Source: Isoptericola luteus (GTDB taxonomy: Bacteria > Actinomycetota > Actinomycetes > Actinomycetales > Cellulomonadaceae). Taken from it: a DNA stretch of 64,000 bases. The DNA is taken from assembly GCF_020297055.1 (NCBI RefSeq), contig NZ_JAIXCQ010000002.1:186001-250000 (forward strand), in the 5' to 3' direction. Positions 8,731 to 17,635 of the stretch are shown here, piece by piece; positions within the stretch are counted from its first letter, which is position 1; every line of letters starts with the position of its first letter. Both the position numbers and the translations under genes were made by a program. The notes beneath the pieces are model-generated. The model saw only the letters and a list, made by a program, of their open reading frames with translations. It made no database searches and was not told where the DNA came from.

Positions 8731-10086
8731 ATGAGGAAGTCACGCCTGATTGCCGGCATCGTCACCGCCCTGATGACCGCCGGTGCCGTTACTGCCTGCA
8801 GCTCAGGTGGCGGGAGCGGCGACGACGCCGACACCCTCACCTTCATGTTCCGCGGCGGAGAGGACGAGAAGGCGGCCTACCAGGACGCCATCGACCGCTT
8901 CACCGAGGACACCGGCGTCAAGGTCAAGGTGATCGTCACGGACGCCGACCAGTACGCCACGAAGCTCCAGGCGGCCGTCGCCGGCAACAAGGTCCCCGAC
9001 GTCTTCTACGTCGAGCAGGGCAGCCTGCAGTCGTACGTCAGCTCCGGCGTCCTCATGGACATCACCGACCAGGTGGCCGCGCAGGGGGTGGACCTCGCGA
9101 ACATCTGGGAGTACGGCGTCAACTCCTACCGTTACGACGGCACTCTGCAGGGCACGGCTGACGGCCAGCTCTACGCCCTGCCGAAGGACGTGGGCCCGAT
9201 GGCGCTCGGTTACAACAAGACCATGCTGGAGGAGGCCGGCGTCGAGCTGCCCGACCCGGACGAGCCGCTGACCCGTGAGGCGTGGCTCGACATACTCAAG
9301 AAGGTCACCCAGGACACCGACGGCGACGGCGAGCTCGACCAGTGGGGCACGGGCCTCAACGTCAGCTGGACGCTGCAGTCGTTCGTCTGGAGCAACGGCG
9401 GCGACTGGACCAACGCTGACCGCACGCAGGTCACGGTCGACACGCCGGAGTTCGCCGAGGCGCTCCAGTTCTTCGCGGACCTCACCACCAAGGAGAAGGT
9501 CACCCCGGACCCGGAGCAGGCGCAGACGCTCGACACGTACCAGCGCTTCATGGCCGGCGAGATCGCGTTCTTCCCCGTCGGCCCGTGGGACGTCAGCACG
9601 TACAACGAGCTCGAGTTCGAGTACGACCTCATGCCCTGGCCGACAGGGAAGTCCGGTGAGCCCGCCACCTACATCGGCTCGCTCGGCATCGGCGTCTCGA
9701 GCTCGACCGCCAAGCCGGAGGAGGCCGTGAAGCTGGCCACCTACCTGTCCACGGACGAGACCGCCCAGCAGACGCTCGTCGACGCCAACATCCAGATCCC
9801 GAACCGGATCGACACCGCTGAGGAGTGGGCCGCGGCGCCGGACGCCGAGCCGGCCAACCGCCAGGAGTTCCTCGACATCGTCGAGAGCTACGGTCGTGCC
9901 ATGCCCGCCGCGTTCACGTTCAGCCCCGCCTGGTACGACGAGCTGTTCGTCAACATCCAGCCGGTGATCGACGGCGACCGCGCGGCCGCCGACTACCTCG
10001 CCGAGGTCCAGCCCCGCATGCAGGAGCTCCTCGACCAGGCCAACGAGCAGGCGGAGCAGGCCGCAGCGGCCGGCGCCGCGGGCTGA
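8731..10086 (+). CDS. ABC transporter sugar-binding lipoprotein (oligosaccharide type)
   Basis: Extracellular substrate-binding protein of family 1 (MalE-like), likely capturing arabino-oligosaccharides. About 451 residues. A lipoprotein signal with lipobox VTAC is followed by a Ser/Gly-rich linker. The body has the family pattern of DVFYVEQGSLQSYVSSGVLMDIT and LYALPKDVGPMALGYNKTM. The ATG at 8731 was preferred over the adjacent in-frame GTG at 8728 because GAGAGG is better spaced. It heads a co-oriented run with two permeases, a GH43 protein and a DUF624 protein. No ATPase gene is in the cluster; such importers usually share an MsiK-type ATPase. Confidence 0.9.
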   Translation: MRKSRLIAGIVTALMTAGAVTACSSGGGSGDDADTLTFMFRGGEDEKAAYQDAIDRFTEDTGVKVKVIVTDADQYATKLQAAVAGNKVPDVFYVEQGSLQSYVSSGVLMDITDQVAAQGVDLANIWEYGVNSYRYDGTLQGTADGQLYALPKDVGPMALGYNKTMLEEAGVELPDPDEPLTREAWLDILKKVTQDTDGDGELDQWGTGLNVSWTLQSFVWSNGGDWTNADRTQVTVDTPEFAEALQFFADLTTKEKVTPDPEQAQTLDTYQRFMAGEIAFFPVGPWDVSTYNELEFEYDLMPWPTGKSGEPATYIGSLGIGVSSSTAKPEEAVKLATYLSTDETAQQTLVDANIQIPNRIDTAEEWAAAPDAEPANRQEFLDIVESYGRAMPAAFTFSPAWYDELFVNIQPVIDGDRAAADYLAEVQPRMQELLDQANEQAEQAAAAGAAG

Positions 10087-10110
10087 CCGCAGCGCACCGC
10101 TCCCCCTCCC

Positions 10111-10174
<64 letters not shown>

Positions 10175-10204
10175 CCTCTCGCACCCCGCACGAAGGAGTC
10201 AGCG

Positions 10205-11167
10205 ATGACGTCCACCGCGGCGCCGGCCACGACCGGACCTCGCACCCCCGTACCGACCTCCGCACCGGCGACGCCCGGCGGCGGTTCGAAGCGCCTGCAC
10301 CGCAGCGAGAAGAAGTGGGCGCTGGCCTTCGTCGCCGCGCCGGTGGTCGGGTACCTCCTGTTCATCGCGTACCCGACGGGGTTCGCGCTGTACGCCTCGC
10401 TGACCCGCTGGAACGGCCTCGGCCCCATGCAGTTCATCGGCCTGGAGAACTACGCGAACCTGCTGCACGACGAACGGTTCCAGCAGTCGCTGTTCAACAC
10501 ATTCTTCTACATGATCGGCATCCCGATCGGCCTGGCCCTGTCGCTCGCGCTGGCCATCGCCATGAACCGCAAGATCATGGGCCTGACGGCGTTCCGGACG
10601 ATCTACTACATCCCCGTGATCTCGTCGCTCGCCGCGATCGCGATCCTGTGGCAGTGGGCGTACAACGGCGACTTCGGGCTCGTGAACCAGTTCCTGGGGT
10701 TCTTCGGCATCGAGGGACCCAACTGGCTGTCGGACGCGTCGTGGTCGAAGCCGGCGATCATCATCATGGCGGTCTGGAAGGGACTCGGGTACTCGATGCT
10801 GCTGTACCTGGCGGCGATCCAGTCGGTGCCCCGCTCCCTGTACGAGGCGGCCGAGCTCGACGGTGCCGGCTCCTGGTCGAAGTTCCGGGCGATCACGCTG
10901 CCGATGGTCCAGCCGGTGACGTTCTTCCTCGTGGTCACCAACATCATCGCCGGCGCCATGATCTTCACCGAGATCAACATCATGACGCCCACCGGCGGCC
11001 CCGAGTACTCGACGGCGTCCGCGGTGTTCCACATCTGGAAGCAGGCCTTCCAGTACCGCCAGATGGGGTACGCGACGGCGATGGCGGTGGTGCTGGGGAT
11101 CCTCATCCTCATCATCACGCTGATCCAGTTCCGCCTGAACAAGCGCAGCAGCTTCGTCATCGACTGA
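10205..11167 (+). CDS. ABC sugar permease (MalF-like)
   Basis: Inner-membrane subunit of the oligosaccharide importer, 320 residues. After a Pro/Thr-rich cytoplasmic tail, about six membrane segments follow, starting at KWALAFVAAPVVGYLLFIAYP. The coupling (EAA) loop reads EAAELDGAGSWSKFRAITLPM, which docks to the ATPase. An AAGGAGTC ribosome site lies just ahead of the ATG. The second permease follows 16 bases downstream. Substrate is inferred from neighbouring arabinan enzymes. Confidence 0.92.
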   Translation: MTSTAAPATTGPRTPVPTSAPATPGGGSKRLHRSEKKWALAFVAAPVVGYLLFIAYPTGFALYASLTRWNGLGPMQFIGLENYANLLHDERFQQSLFNTFFYMIGIPIGLALSLALAIAMNRKIMGLTAFRTIYYIPVISSLAAIAILWQWAYNGDFGLVNQFLGFFGIEGPNWLSDASWSKPAIIIMAVWKGLGYSMLLYLAAIQSVPRSLYEAAELDGAGSWSKFRAITLPMVQPVTFFLVVTNIIAGAMIFTEINIMTPTGGPEYSTASAVFHIWKQAFQYRQMGYATAMAVVLGILILIITLIQFRLNKRSSFVID

Positions 11168-11183
11168 GGCCGAGAGAGAAGAC

Positions 11184-12038
11184 ATGACCAAGGACCTGAG
11201 CCGCCGAGCTCGCTCGCGCATCACCGACTCCGCCGTCTGGGTCGTCCTCGCCGCCGGGGCGGTCTTCATGATCGCGCCGCTGGTGTGGATGTTCTCCACC
11301 TCGCTGAAGACCAAGCTGGAGGTCTTCGCGCTCCCGCCCGTCTGGATCCCCGAGCTCCCTCAGTGGGACACCTACGTGCGGATGTGGCAGGACTCGTACG
11401 TGCTGGACGGCTTCAAGAACAGCCTCGTCGTGTCGCTGACGGTGACGATCATCGGCACGTTCACCTGCTCGCTGGCGGCGTTCGCCCTGGCCAAGATGCG
11501 CCTGCCGTTCCGCAACGCGATCTTCATCGGCCTGCTGACGGGCATCATGATCCCGTTCCCGACGCTGATGATCCCGCAGTTCGTGATCTTCGCGAAGATC
11601 GGCTGGGTCGACACCCTGCTGCCGCTCATCGTCCCCGCGATCTTCGGCAACATCGTGATGATCTTCTTCCTGCGCCAGTACCTGACCAGCGTGCCGGACT
11701 CTCTGGTGGAGGCCGCGAAGATCGACGGCGCCTCCTACTGGCAGATCTTCTGGCGGATGATCATGCCGATCATCCGGCCCGCCGTCGCCGCGCAGTTCAT
11801 CCTGTGGTTCATGGCGGTCTGGAACGACTACCTCGCACCGATCCTGTACCTGAACACGCCCGAGCGGCAGACCCTGCAGGTGGTCATCGCCAACATGAAC
11901 GTCCAGTACGCGACGCAGCGCGACTACCCGCTGATCATGGCGGCGTCCGTGGTGGCGCTCCTGCCGATCCTCGTGGTCTTCCTCGTCTTCCAGCGCCAGA
12001 TCATCGAGTCCGTCGCGCTCACCGGGACGAAGGGCTGA
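11184..12038 (+). CDS. ABC sugar permease (MalG-like)
   Basis: Second membrane subunit, 284 residues, with six predicted helices and the coupling loop EAAKIDGASYWQIFWRMIMP. The N-terminal RARSRITDSAVWVVLAAGAVFMIAPLVWMFSTSLK is typical of the MalG branch. It ends in TGA one base before the ATG of the GH43 gene, so expression is probably coupled. Together with the previous two genes it forms a complete importer apart from the ATPase. Confidence 0.92.
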   Translation: MTKDLSRRARSRITDSAVWVVLAAGAVFMIAPLVWMFSTSLKTKLEVFALPPVWIPELPQWDTYVRMWQDSYVLDGFKNSLVVSLTVTIIGTFTCSLAAFALAKMRLPFRNAIFIGLLTGIMIPFPTLMIPQFVIFAKIGWVDTLLPLIVPAIFGNIVMIFFLRQYLTSVPDSLVEAAKIDGASYWQIFWRMIMPIIRPAVAAQFILWFMAVWNDYLAPILYLNTPERQTLQVVIANMNVQYATQRDYPLIMAASVVALLPILVVFLVFQRQIIESVALTGTKG

Positions 12039-12039
12039 G

Positions 12040-13458
12040 ATGACCGACACCGAGACCCGGACCGCCCTCGACACGGCGGCCTGGGGGGGCCGCCACGTCC
12101 ACGACCCGACGGTCGTGCGCGACGGCGACGGCACCTACTGGCTGTTCTCCACCGACGCGCGGTACGACGGCCCGGTGCGTGGCGGCGTCCCGATCCGCCG
12201 CTCGCGCGACCTGGTCACGTGGGAGCTCGTCGGGTGGGCGCTGCCCGGCGTTCCCGGCCCGGCCGCGGACTGGTCCGGGGCCGAGGGCCTGTGGGCGCCT
12301 GAGGTCGTCGAGGTCACCCTCAGGGACGGGACGCGCGGCTGGCGGATGTACTATTCCGCGTCGAGCTTCGGCTCGCGCCGCTCCGCGATCGGGCTCGCGA
12401 CGGCACCGCACCCGTCCGGGCCGTGGGCGGACCACGGGATCGTCGTCGCCAGCGACCACGTGGAGCCCCCCGAGGGGCTCGGGCACCCGAACGCGATCGA
12501 CGCGAACGTCGTGACGGAGGCGGACGGGTCCCAGTGGCTCGTGTACGGCTCGTTCTTCGGCGGGGTCCACGTTCTGCCGCTCGACCCGGCGACGGGGCTC
12601 CTGGCTTCCGACGTCGCGGACGTCTCGGGCCGCCCGGGCGCCCTGCGCGACGCCCCGGGCCGCTGCCTGGCCCGCCGCCCGCGCGCCGCGGACGGCGCCG
12701 TGGAGGGCGCGTTCGTGCTCCCGCGGCCCGGCGGCGGCTGGGCGCTGCTCGTCTCCTACGACTCCCTCGCGGGGTCGTACCACCTGCGGGCGGCCGTGGC
12801 CGACCGGGTCACCGGCCCGTACCGCGACCGTGGCGGGCTCGACCTGGCTGACCTCGACGCTGCCGCGGCCGACCCCTGGGCGGTGGGCGTCCCCGTCCTG
12901 TCGGGACACCGCCTGGCCGGTGGCCGTGGTCTGCTCGGACCCGGGCACGCGTCGGTGCTCACCGAGCCGGCCCCGGGCGCGCCCGGCGTCCGGCAGCTGC
13001 TCGTGCACCACGTGCGCGACGCCGACGCCCCCACCGAGCACCGCGTGCAGGTGCGGCGCCTGGTCTGGACGCACGACGGGTGGCCGCTCGTCTCGCCGCA
13101 GCCCTGGGCCGGCACGGGGCGCGAGCAGGACGACGAGAGCCGGTGGCCCACCGACCCCACGGTCCTCGACGGGCCCTGGGAGTCGTTCGCCCCCGGGGCC
13201 GACGCGACGCACGTCCAGGACGGCGTGATCGGCCCCCTGCCCCGCCGTGCCGACGTCCGCGTCGTCGCGCCGGGCCGGTTCGCCTGGCTCGCCGACGACG
13301 GCGCCCACGTCTCGGCCGTCGTCCACCCTGGCTGGGACGCAGTGCGCGGGCGTGCGACGCTGTGCCTGAGCACGCTCGACGACCGGGGCCGCACGCTGCT
13401 CGCCACCAGGCTGCCCCGACCGGCCCCCGAGACCGCCCCGGAGGGAGACCGCCCGTGA
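12040..13458 (+). CDS. GH43 glycosidase, cytoplasmic
   Basis: 472 residues without a signal peptide, so it should act on imported arabino-oligosaccharides. The catalytic Asp is in HVHDPTVVRDGDGTYWLFS, followed by GLWAPEVVEV, YYSASSFGSRRSAIGLAT, NAIDANVV and VEGAFVLPRPGGGWALLVS, where the acid Glu is expected. The last 100 or so residues form a beta-rich tail. The motif order resembles the secreted GH43 at 7145-8236, so both are likely arabinan-active. The next gene starts inside its stop codon (GTGA overlap). Confidence 0.82.
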   Translation: MTDTETRTALDTAAWGGRHVHDPTVVRDGDGTYWLFSTDARYDGPVRGGVPIRRSRDLVTWELVGWALPGVPGPAADWSGAEGLWAPEVVEVTLRDGTRGWRMYYSASSFGSRRSAIGLATAPHPSGPWADHGIVVASDHVEPPEGLGHPNAIDANVVTEADGSQWLVYGSFFGGVHVLPLDPATGLLASDVADVSGRPGALRDAPGRCLARRPRAADGAVEGAFVLPRPGGGWALLVSYDSLAGSYHLRAAVADRVTGPYRDRGGLDLADLDAAAADPWAVGVPVLSGHRLAGGRGLLGPGHASVLTEPAPGAPGVRQLLVHHVRDADAPTEHRVQVRRLVWTHDGWPLVSPQPWAGTGREQDDESRWPTDPTVLDGPWESFAPGADATHVQDGVIGPLPRRADVRVVAPGRFAWLADDGAHVSAVVHPGWDAVRGRATLCLSTLDDRGRTLLATRLPRPAPETAPEGDRP

Positions 13459-14135
13459 CCACCGACCCCTCGGGCCCGCAGGTCGAGGACCCGCGCGTCG
13501 CCGTGCGCCGGGGCCTCGCGGACGCGGAGGTGCCCGGCTGGGCGGGCGGCGTGATGGCGGTGCTGCGGTGGGTCACGCTGCTCGTCGAGATCAACGTCAT
13601 GGTCGTGCTCGGCACGCTCGCCGGTGGCGTCCTCGCCGGACTGGGTCCCGCCCTGCGCGCGGGCAGCGAGGCCGCGGCGGCGACGACCGACGGGCCGACG
13701 CCCTGGCGCACCTTCTGGCGCACGTGGCGCGCCGAGCTCGGTCGCGCCAACCTGCTGTTCGCCCCGGTGTGGGTGGTGGCCGCGCTCCTCTGGCTCGACG
13801 GCGTGGCCGTCACCCTGCTGTCCGGGCCCGCCCGCTCGGTGCTGCAGGTAGGGCTCGTGGTCGCGATGGCGTGGAGCGCCGTCGCGCTCGCGTACTGGCC
13901 CCGGGTCGTGGGCCGCTACGGCGACGGCGCCGCCCGGACCTGGCGGTTCCTGCTGCTCGCCCCGCTGCTCGGCCCGACGACGACGCTCGCGGTGGTCGTC
14001 GTCCTCGGCGCCACCGCGCTCGCCGGCGCAGCACTCCCGCTGGTGGCCGTGCTCGCGGGCGTCTCGTTCCCGCTGTGGGCCACGGCCCGGCTCGTCGACG
14101 ACCGCCTGGACCGCATCGACGCCCGGCCGGCCTGA
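13455..14135 (+). CDS. DUF624 (YesL-like) membrane protein
   Basis: 226-residue membrane protein beginning with GTG that overlaps the GH43 stop as GTGA. Four to six hydrophobic stretches are visible, with WVTLLVEINVMVVLGTLAGGVLAGLGPAL in the first part, the hallmark of DUF624/YesL proteins. These are commonly found beside carbohydrate ABC importers; their role is unknown. It is the last gene of the importer operon. Confidence 0.78.
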   Translation: MTTDPSGPQVEDPRVAVRRGLADAEVPGWAGGVMAVLRWVTLLVEINVMVVLGTLAGGVLAGLGPALRAGSEAAAATTDGPTPWRTFWRTWRAELGRANLLFAPVWVVAALLWLDGVAVTLLSGPARSVLQVGLVVAMAWSAVALAYWPRVVGRYGDGAARTWRFLLLAPLLGPTTTLAVVVVLGATALAGAALPLVAVLAGVSFPLWATARLVDDRLDRIDARPA

Positions 14136-14171
14136 CCCGCCCTGAGCCGGCTTCCCCGGGCCCAGCCGCTC

Positions 14172-14215
14172 ACCGGCGCCTGGACCCCGGTCTGTCCGGA
14201 TTCCCGGGCGCCGGT
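14172..14215. terminator. Bidirectional terminator hairpin candidate
   Basis: Nine-base arms ACCGGCGCC (14172-14180) and GGCGCCGGT (14207-14215) lie between convergent DUF624 and LacI stop codons. The loop is GC-rich and there is no T-tract. Confidence 0.5.
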
Positions 14216-14220
14216 TCCGC

Positions 14221-15318
14221 TCAGGCGGTCCGGGCGTCCTCGATCTCCTCCACGCCGCCGGGCTGCACGGCGGCCACGACCTGGCCGCCGCCCTCGAGGA
14301 CGTCCCCCGTCGACTCCCGCCCGACGATCCGCGACGCAGGCACGACCCGCCGGAACGGCCGTGGCACGCCCGCCTCCGCGATCCGCTCGACGAGGAGCGC
14401 GACCGCCGTGCGCGCGATCTCCTCACGGCCCGGGTCGACGGACGTGATGGTCGGCACGGAGAACTTCACGTCGTCGATGTCGTCGAACCCGACGAGCGCG
14501 ACGTCGTCCGGCACGTCGATCCGGCGCGCGTGCAGCGCGTGCAGCGCGCCGAGCGCCATCGCGTCGTTGAGCGCGAAGACGGCGTCCACCTCGACCCCGG
14601 AGTCGAGCAGCTGCGCCATCGCCTCGGCGCCGGTGGACCGGTGCCACAGACCCGCCTCCCCGACCAGCGCCGGGTCGAACGGCAGTCCCGCCGACTCGAG
14701 GCCCTGCCGGTAGCCCTCCAGGCGCAGGGCCGCCGAGCCCACCTGCTCCCCCTCGTGCGCGCCGACGACGGCGATCCGGCGTCGGCCCAGGGCTGCCAGG
14801 TGCTGGGTGACGGCCTTCGCGGCCGCGACGTTGTTCATCGTCACGTGGTCGGCGGGCGCGTCGAAGATCCGCTCGCCCAGCACGACGAGCGGCCGGTCGA
14901 CGGACAGCAGCCCGACGTCGTGCGGCCCCAGCGCGAGGGGGGAGAAGATCAGGCCGTCCGTGAGGTGACGTCGCAGGCCTGTCAGCACCTCGATCTCACG
15001 CTCGCGGCTCGCGCTGGTCTGCTCGATGAGCACGGTGAGGCCCTCGTCCTCGGCCGCGCGGATGATCGAGTCGGCGAGCTCGGCGAAGTACGGCAGGGAC
15101 AGCTCCGGCACGGCGAGGGTGATCATGTCGGTGCGTCGCGTCCGCAGGTTCCGGGCCGTGGTGTTCAGCCGGTAGCCGAGGTGCTCGATCGCCTCCTCGA
15201 CCCGCTGCCGGGTCTCGGGCCGGATGTGGGGGTAGCCGTTGACGACGTTGGAGACCGTCTTGATCGACACCCCGGCGCGCTGCGCCACGTCGTGCATGGT
15301 CACGGCCACCGCCTTCAC
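14221..15318 (-). CDS. LacI-family repressor, likely of the arabinan regulon
   Basis: 365 residues. The HTH and hinge helix read TMHDVAQRAGVSIKTVSNVVNG, followed by a periplasmic-binding-like sensor domain with VALVGFDDIDDVKFSVPTITSVDP near the C-terminus. The GTG start was chosen because it overlaps the GH127 stop (GTGA) and has GGAG five bases upstream. Being co-transcribed with GH127 and flanked by several sites of the CTACATCGTTGTAG type makes it the best candidate for the local repressor. The inducer, perhaps an arabino-oligosaccharide or arabinose, is not known. Confidence 0.88.
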   Translation of the reverse strand: MKAVAVTMHDVAQRAGVSIKTVSNVVNGYPHIRPETRQRVEEAIEHLGYRLNTTARNLRTRRTDMITLAVPELSLPYFAELADSIIRAAEDEGLTVLIEQTSASREREIEVLTGLRRHLTDGLIFSPLALGPHDVGLLSVDRPLVVLGERIFDAPADHVTMNNVAAAKAVTQHLAALGRRRIAVVGAHEGEQVGSAALRLEGYRQGLESAGLPFDPALVGEAGLWHRSTGAEAMAQLLDSGVEVDAVFALNDAMALGALHALHARRIDVPDDVALVGFDDIDDVKFSVPTITSVDPGREEIARTAVALLVERIAEAGVPRPFRRVVPASRIVGRESTGDVLEGGGQVVAAVQPGGVEEIEDARTA

Positions 15319-17363
15319 CGCCTCTCCGGCAGTGCCGCCGGTATCCAGACCCGCATCGGTCCCTCTCCTCGATTTCCCCACACAGCGTAGGGCACCGCAC
15401 GCAGCGTCACGGGGTGCGCGGGATCGGCGGCGTCGGGTGATTCCGCAGCGTACAGCGGTGCGGGCGCGGTGCCGCGGGCGCGCCCTCGGGCCAGCAGGAC
15501 GGCGCCCACCCCCAGCTCGGGGTCCGCGGGGCCGACCGTGACAGGGTGGGCCAGGTCGAGCTCGACGTCGTCGAGGACGACGGCGCCCGGCTCAGGACGG
15601 CTCGCGTCGACGTCCACCTGCTCGAAGCAGTGCACGACGGGCCCCCGCGCGAGCGCGACGCAACCCCGCACGGCGTCCACCCGCGGGTGGGCGCGCAGGA
15701 CACGCACCTCGAGCGGCAGCTCGAGCCGGACCTCGCGGGCCCCGGCGGGGACCTCCGCGTACCCCGAACGCACCGCCACGGGCGCGGGGACGCCATCGAC
15801 GGTCAGCCGCACCGCCGCCGGGTCCGCCCAGCCGGGGACCCGTAGCGCGATCGCCGGCAGCGGCGCGGCCGCGGTCAGGACGACGTCGCCGTCCCACGGG
15901 TACCCGGTGCGCACGGACAGGCGCGTCTCGCCCAGCACGACGTCGGCGTCGGCGTACAGGTGCAGCGCGACCGTGCCGTCGGCGGCCGACGTCGCGACCA
16001 TCGTGTGCAGCGAGGCCAGCAGCCGTGCCAGGTTGGGCGGGCAGCACGCGCACGCGAACCACCCGCGGCGCCCCGACGCCTGGTACTCGTCGGAACCGTC
16101 GTGCCCGTCGCGCACCTGCAGCGGGTTGGAGTAGAAGAAGCGTGTGCCGTCCAGCGAGACCGCGGCGGCCACCACGTTGTGCAGGGCGTGCTCGACGGCG
16201 TCGGCGTACCGCCCGTCACCCGTGGCGAGCAGCATCCGCCACGCCCACTGGATGCTCGCGATGCCCGCGCAGGACTCCGCGTACGCCCGGTCGGGGGGCA
16301 GCTCGTACGGGTCGCCGAAGGACTCGTCCTTGTGCCGGGAGCCCATGCCGCCGGTGACGTACGTGCGGCGCCCCGCGGCGTCGTCCCACAGTCGCTGCGC
16401 TGCGGCCAGCAGCTCGGCGTCCCCGGTCTCGAGGACGACGTCGACGACGCCCGCGAGCAGGTAGAGCTGGCGCACCGCGTGCCCGGTGACCTCCGTGGCC
16501 CGGGCCACGGGCGTGGCGTCCTGGTGGTAGGCGGGGCCGAACGGGCCCGATCCGAGGCGACCGTGCCCACGCAGCTCGAGCATCCGGCGCGCGGCGGCGA
16601 GGTACCGCGCGTCGCCGGTCTCCCGGGACAGCTCGACCAGCGCCGACTCCACCTCCGGGTGGCCGCAGAACAGCGCTTCGCCGGCGTCGAGGCGGTCCGC
16701 CACGTCGTCGGCCCACGCCATCGCGACGTCGAGCAGGTCGTCGTTCCCGGTGGTCCGTGCCCTGGCCACGCCCGCCTGGACGAGGTGGCCGAGCACGTAC
16801 AGCTCGTGGCCCCAGCGCAGGTCGGTGTACGGCTCCGAGAACGGCGCCGCGCCGCCCTGGACGTGCGAGTCCAGGTAGCCGGACGGCGCCTGGACCCGCG
16901 CGAGCAGTGCGATGATCCGCTGTGCCGTCTCCTCGTGCGCAGGCGTGCCGGCGGTGCCGTTCCCCGTGCGCGACGCCTCCCAGGCGAGCGCCTCGAGGGT
17001 CTTGTGCACGTCCGAGTCCGCAAAGTTGAACCCCCGGTAGGGGCCGCCGTGCCGCTCCGGGTCCGTCGGCGGGAGCAGACGGCGCAGGTTGTCGAGGGCG
17101 CCCGACGTCTCCAGTGCGTCGAGGCAGTGCGGGATGGTCGCGGCCCCGTTGCGCTCCTGCCACGCGCCGAGCAACCCCGTGGGCCGCAGCCGCACGGCGT
17201 CGGCCGGGAGGGGGCGCACCGCCGCGAACGACAGCGGTCCCCCGACCGGGCCGTGAACTCCCGGCGACGCGGGGTGCCTGGGGCGGCCGGGGGGACCTGC
17301 CGGCGCGCCGTGGCCGACGGACGTGTCGGGGCCGGCCGGACCCTGCGCGGTGCTGGGGCGCAT
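15315..17363 (-). CDS. GH127 beta-L-arabinofuranosidase
   Basis: Releases beta-linked L-arabinofuranose, as found on plant hydroxyproline-rich glycoproteins and some side chains. 682 residues, the usual size. GH127 uses a cysteine nucleophile with a zinc site: the central FACACCPPN pair of cysteines (about residue 437-440) and GDPYELPPDRAYAESC (Glu near 354, Cys near 364) are all present. No signal peptide is evident, so it acts inside the cell. AGGAG precedes the ATG, and a LacI-type operator lies about 60 bases upstream. It is translationally coupled to the LacI gene. Confidence 0.9.
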   Translation of the reverse strand: MRPSTAQGPAGPDTSVGHGAPAGPPGRPRHPASPGVHGPVGGPLSFAAVRPLPADAVRLRPTGLLGAWQERNGAATIPHCLDALETSGALDNLRRLLPPTDPERHGGPYRGFNFADSDVHKTLEALAWEASRTGNGTAGTPAHEETAQRIIALLARVQAPSGYLDSHVQGGAAPFSEPYTDLRWGHELYVLGHLVQAGVARARTTGNDDLLDVAMAWADDVADRLDAGEALFCGHPEVESALVELSRETGDARYLAAARRMLELRGHGRLGSGPFGPAYHQDATPVARATEVTGHAVRQLYLLAGVVDVVLETGDAELLAAAQRLWDDAAGRRTYVTGGMGSRHKDESFGDPYELPPDRAYAESCAGIASIQWAWRMLLATGDGRYADAVEHALHNVVAAAVSLDGTRFFYSNPLQVRDGHDGSDEYQASGRRGWFACACCPPNLARLLASLHTMVATSAADGTVALHLYADADVVLGETRLSVRTGYPWDGDVVLTAAAPLPAIALRVPGWADPAAVRLTVDGVPAPVAVRSGYAEVPAGAREVRLELPLEVRVLRAHPRVDAVRGCVALARGPVVHCFEQVDVDASRPEPGAVVLDDVELDLAHPVTVGPADPELGVGAVLLARGRARGTAPAPLYAAESPDAADPAHPVTLRAVPYAVWGNRGEGPMRVWIPAALPERR

Positions 17364-17420
17364 GGGGGCTCCTCTTCGAGTGGGCGCGGCGCAGGTCGAC
17401 CTGGCCCGGCGCCTCGGCCT

Positions 17421-17436
17421 TGTGCATCGTTGTACA
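17421..17436. promoter_or_regulatory. LacI-type operator upstream of GH127
   Basis: TGTGCATCGTTGTACA is a 16-bp imperfect palindrome with central CG, matching the regional operator. It lies about 58 bases ahead of the GH127 start and in the 272-bp divergent gap shared with GH51. Confidence 0.68.
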
Positions 17437-17558
17437 GCAGGTCTGTTCTACACGGCCCGCACGACGTTCTCCAAACGCGTCCCGAGCGACGAGCGCGCCA
17501 CCGCCACATCGGGCCGCCGGGGGGCAAGTGGTGCGCGGGGCAGCGCCCGTGGTTCAAT

Positions 17559-17572
17559 CTACATCGTTGTAT
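17559..17572. promoter_or_regulatory. LacI-type operator upstream of GH51
   Basis: CTACATCGTTGTAT is almost identical to the site at 8276-8291. It lies 64 bases before the GH51 start, in the same gap as the GH127 operator and about 125 bases from it, so one repressor could control both directions. Confidence 0.7.
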
Positions 17573-17635
17573 ATCGGCTGCCGACGACGACTACTAACCC
17601 CTACCGCACCCTTCGACGAGGAACGTGAGAGCCCC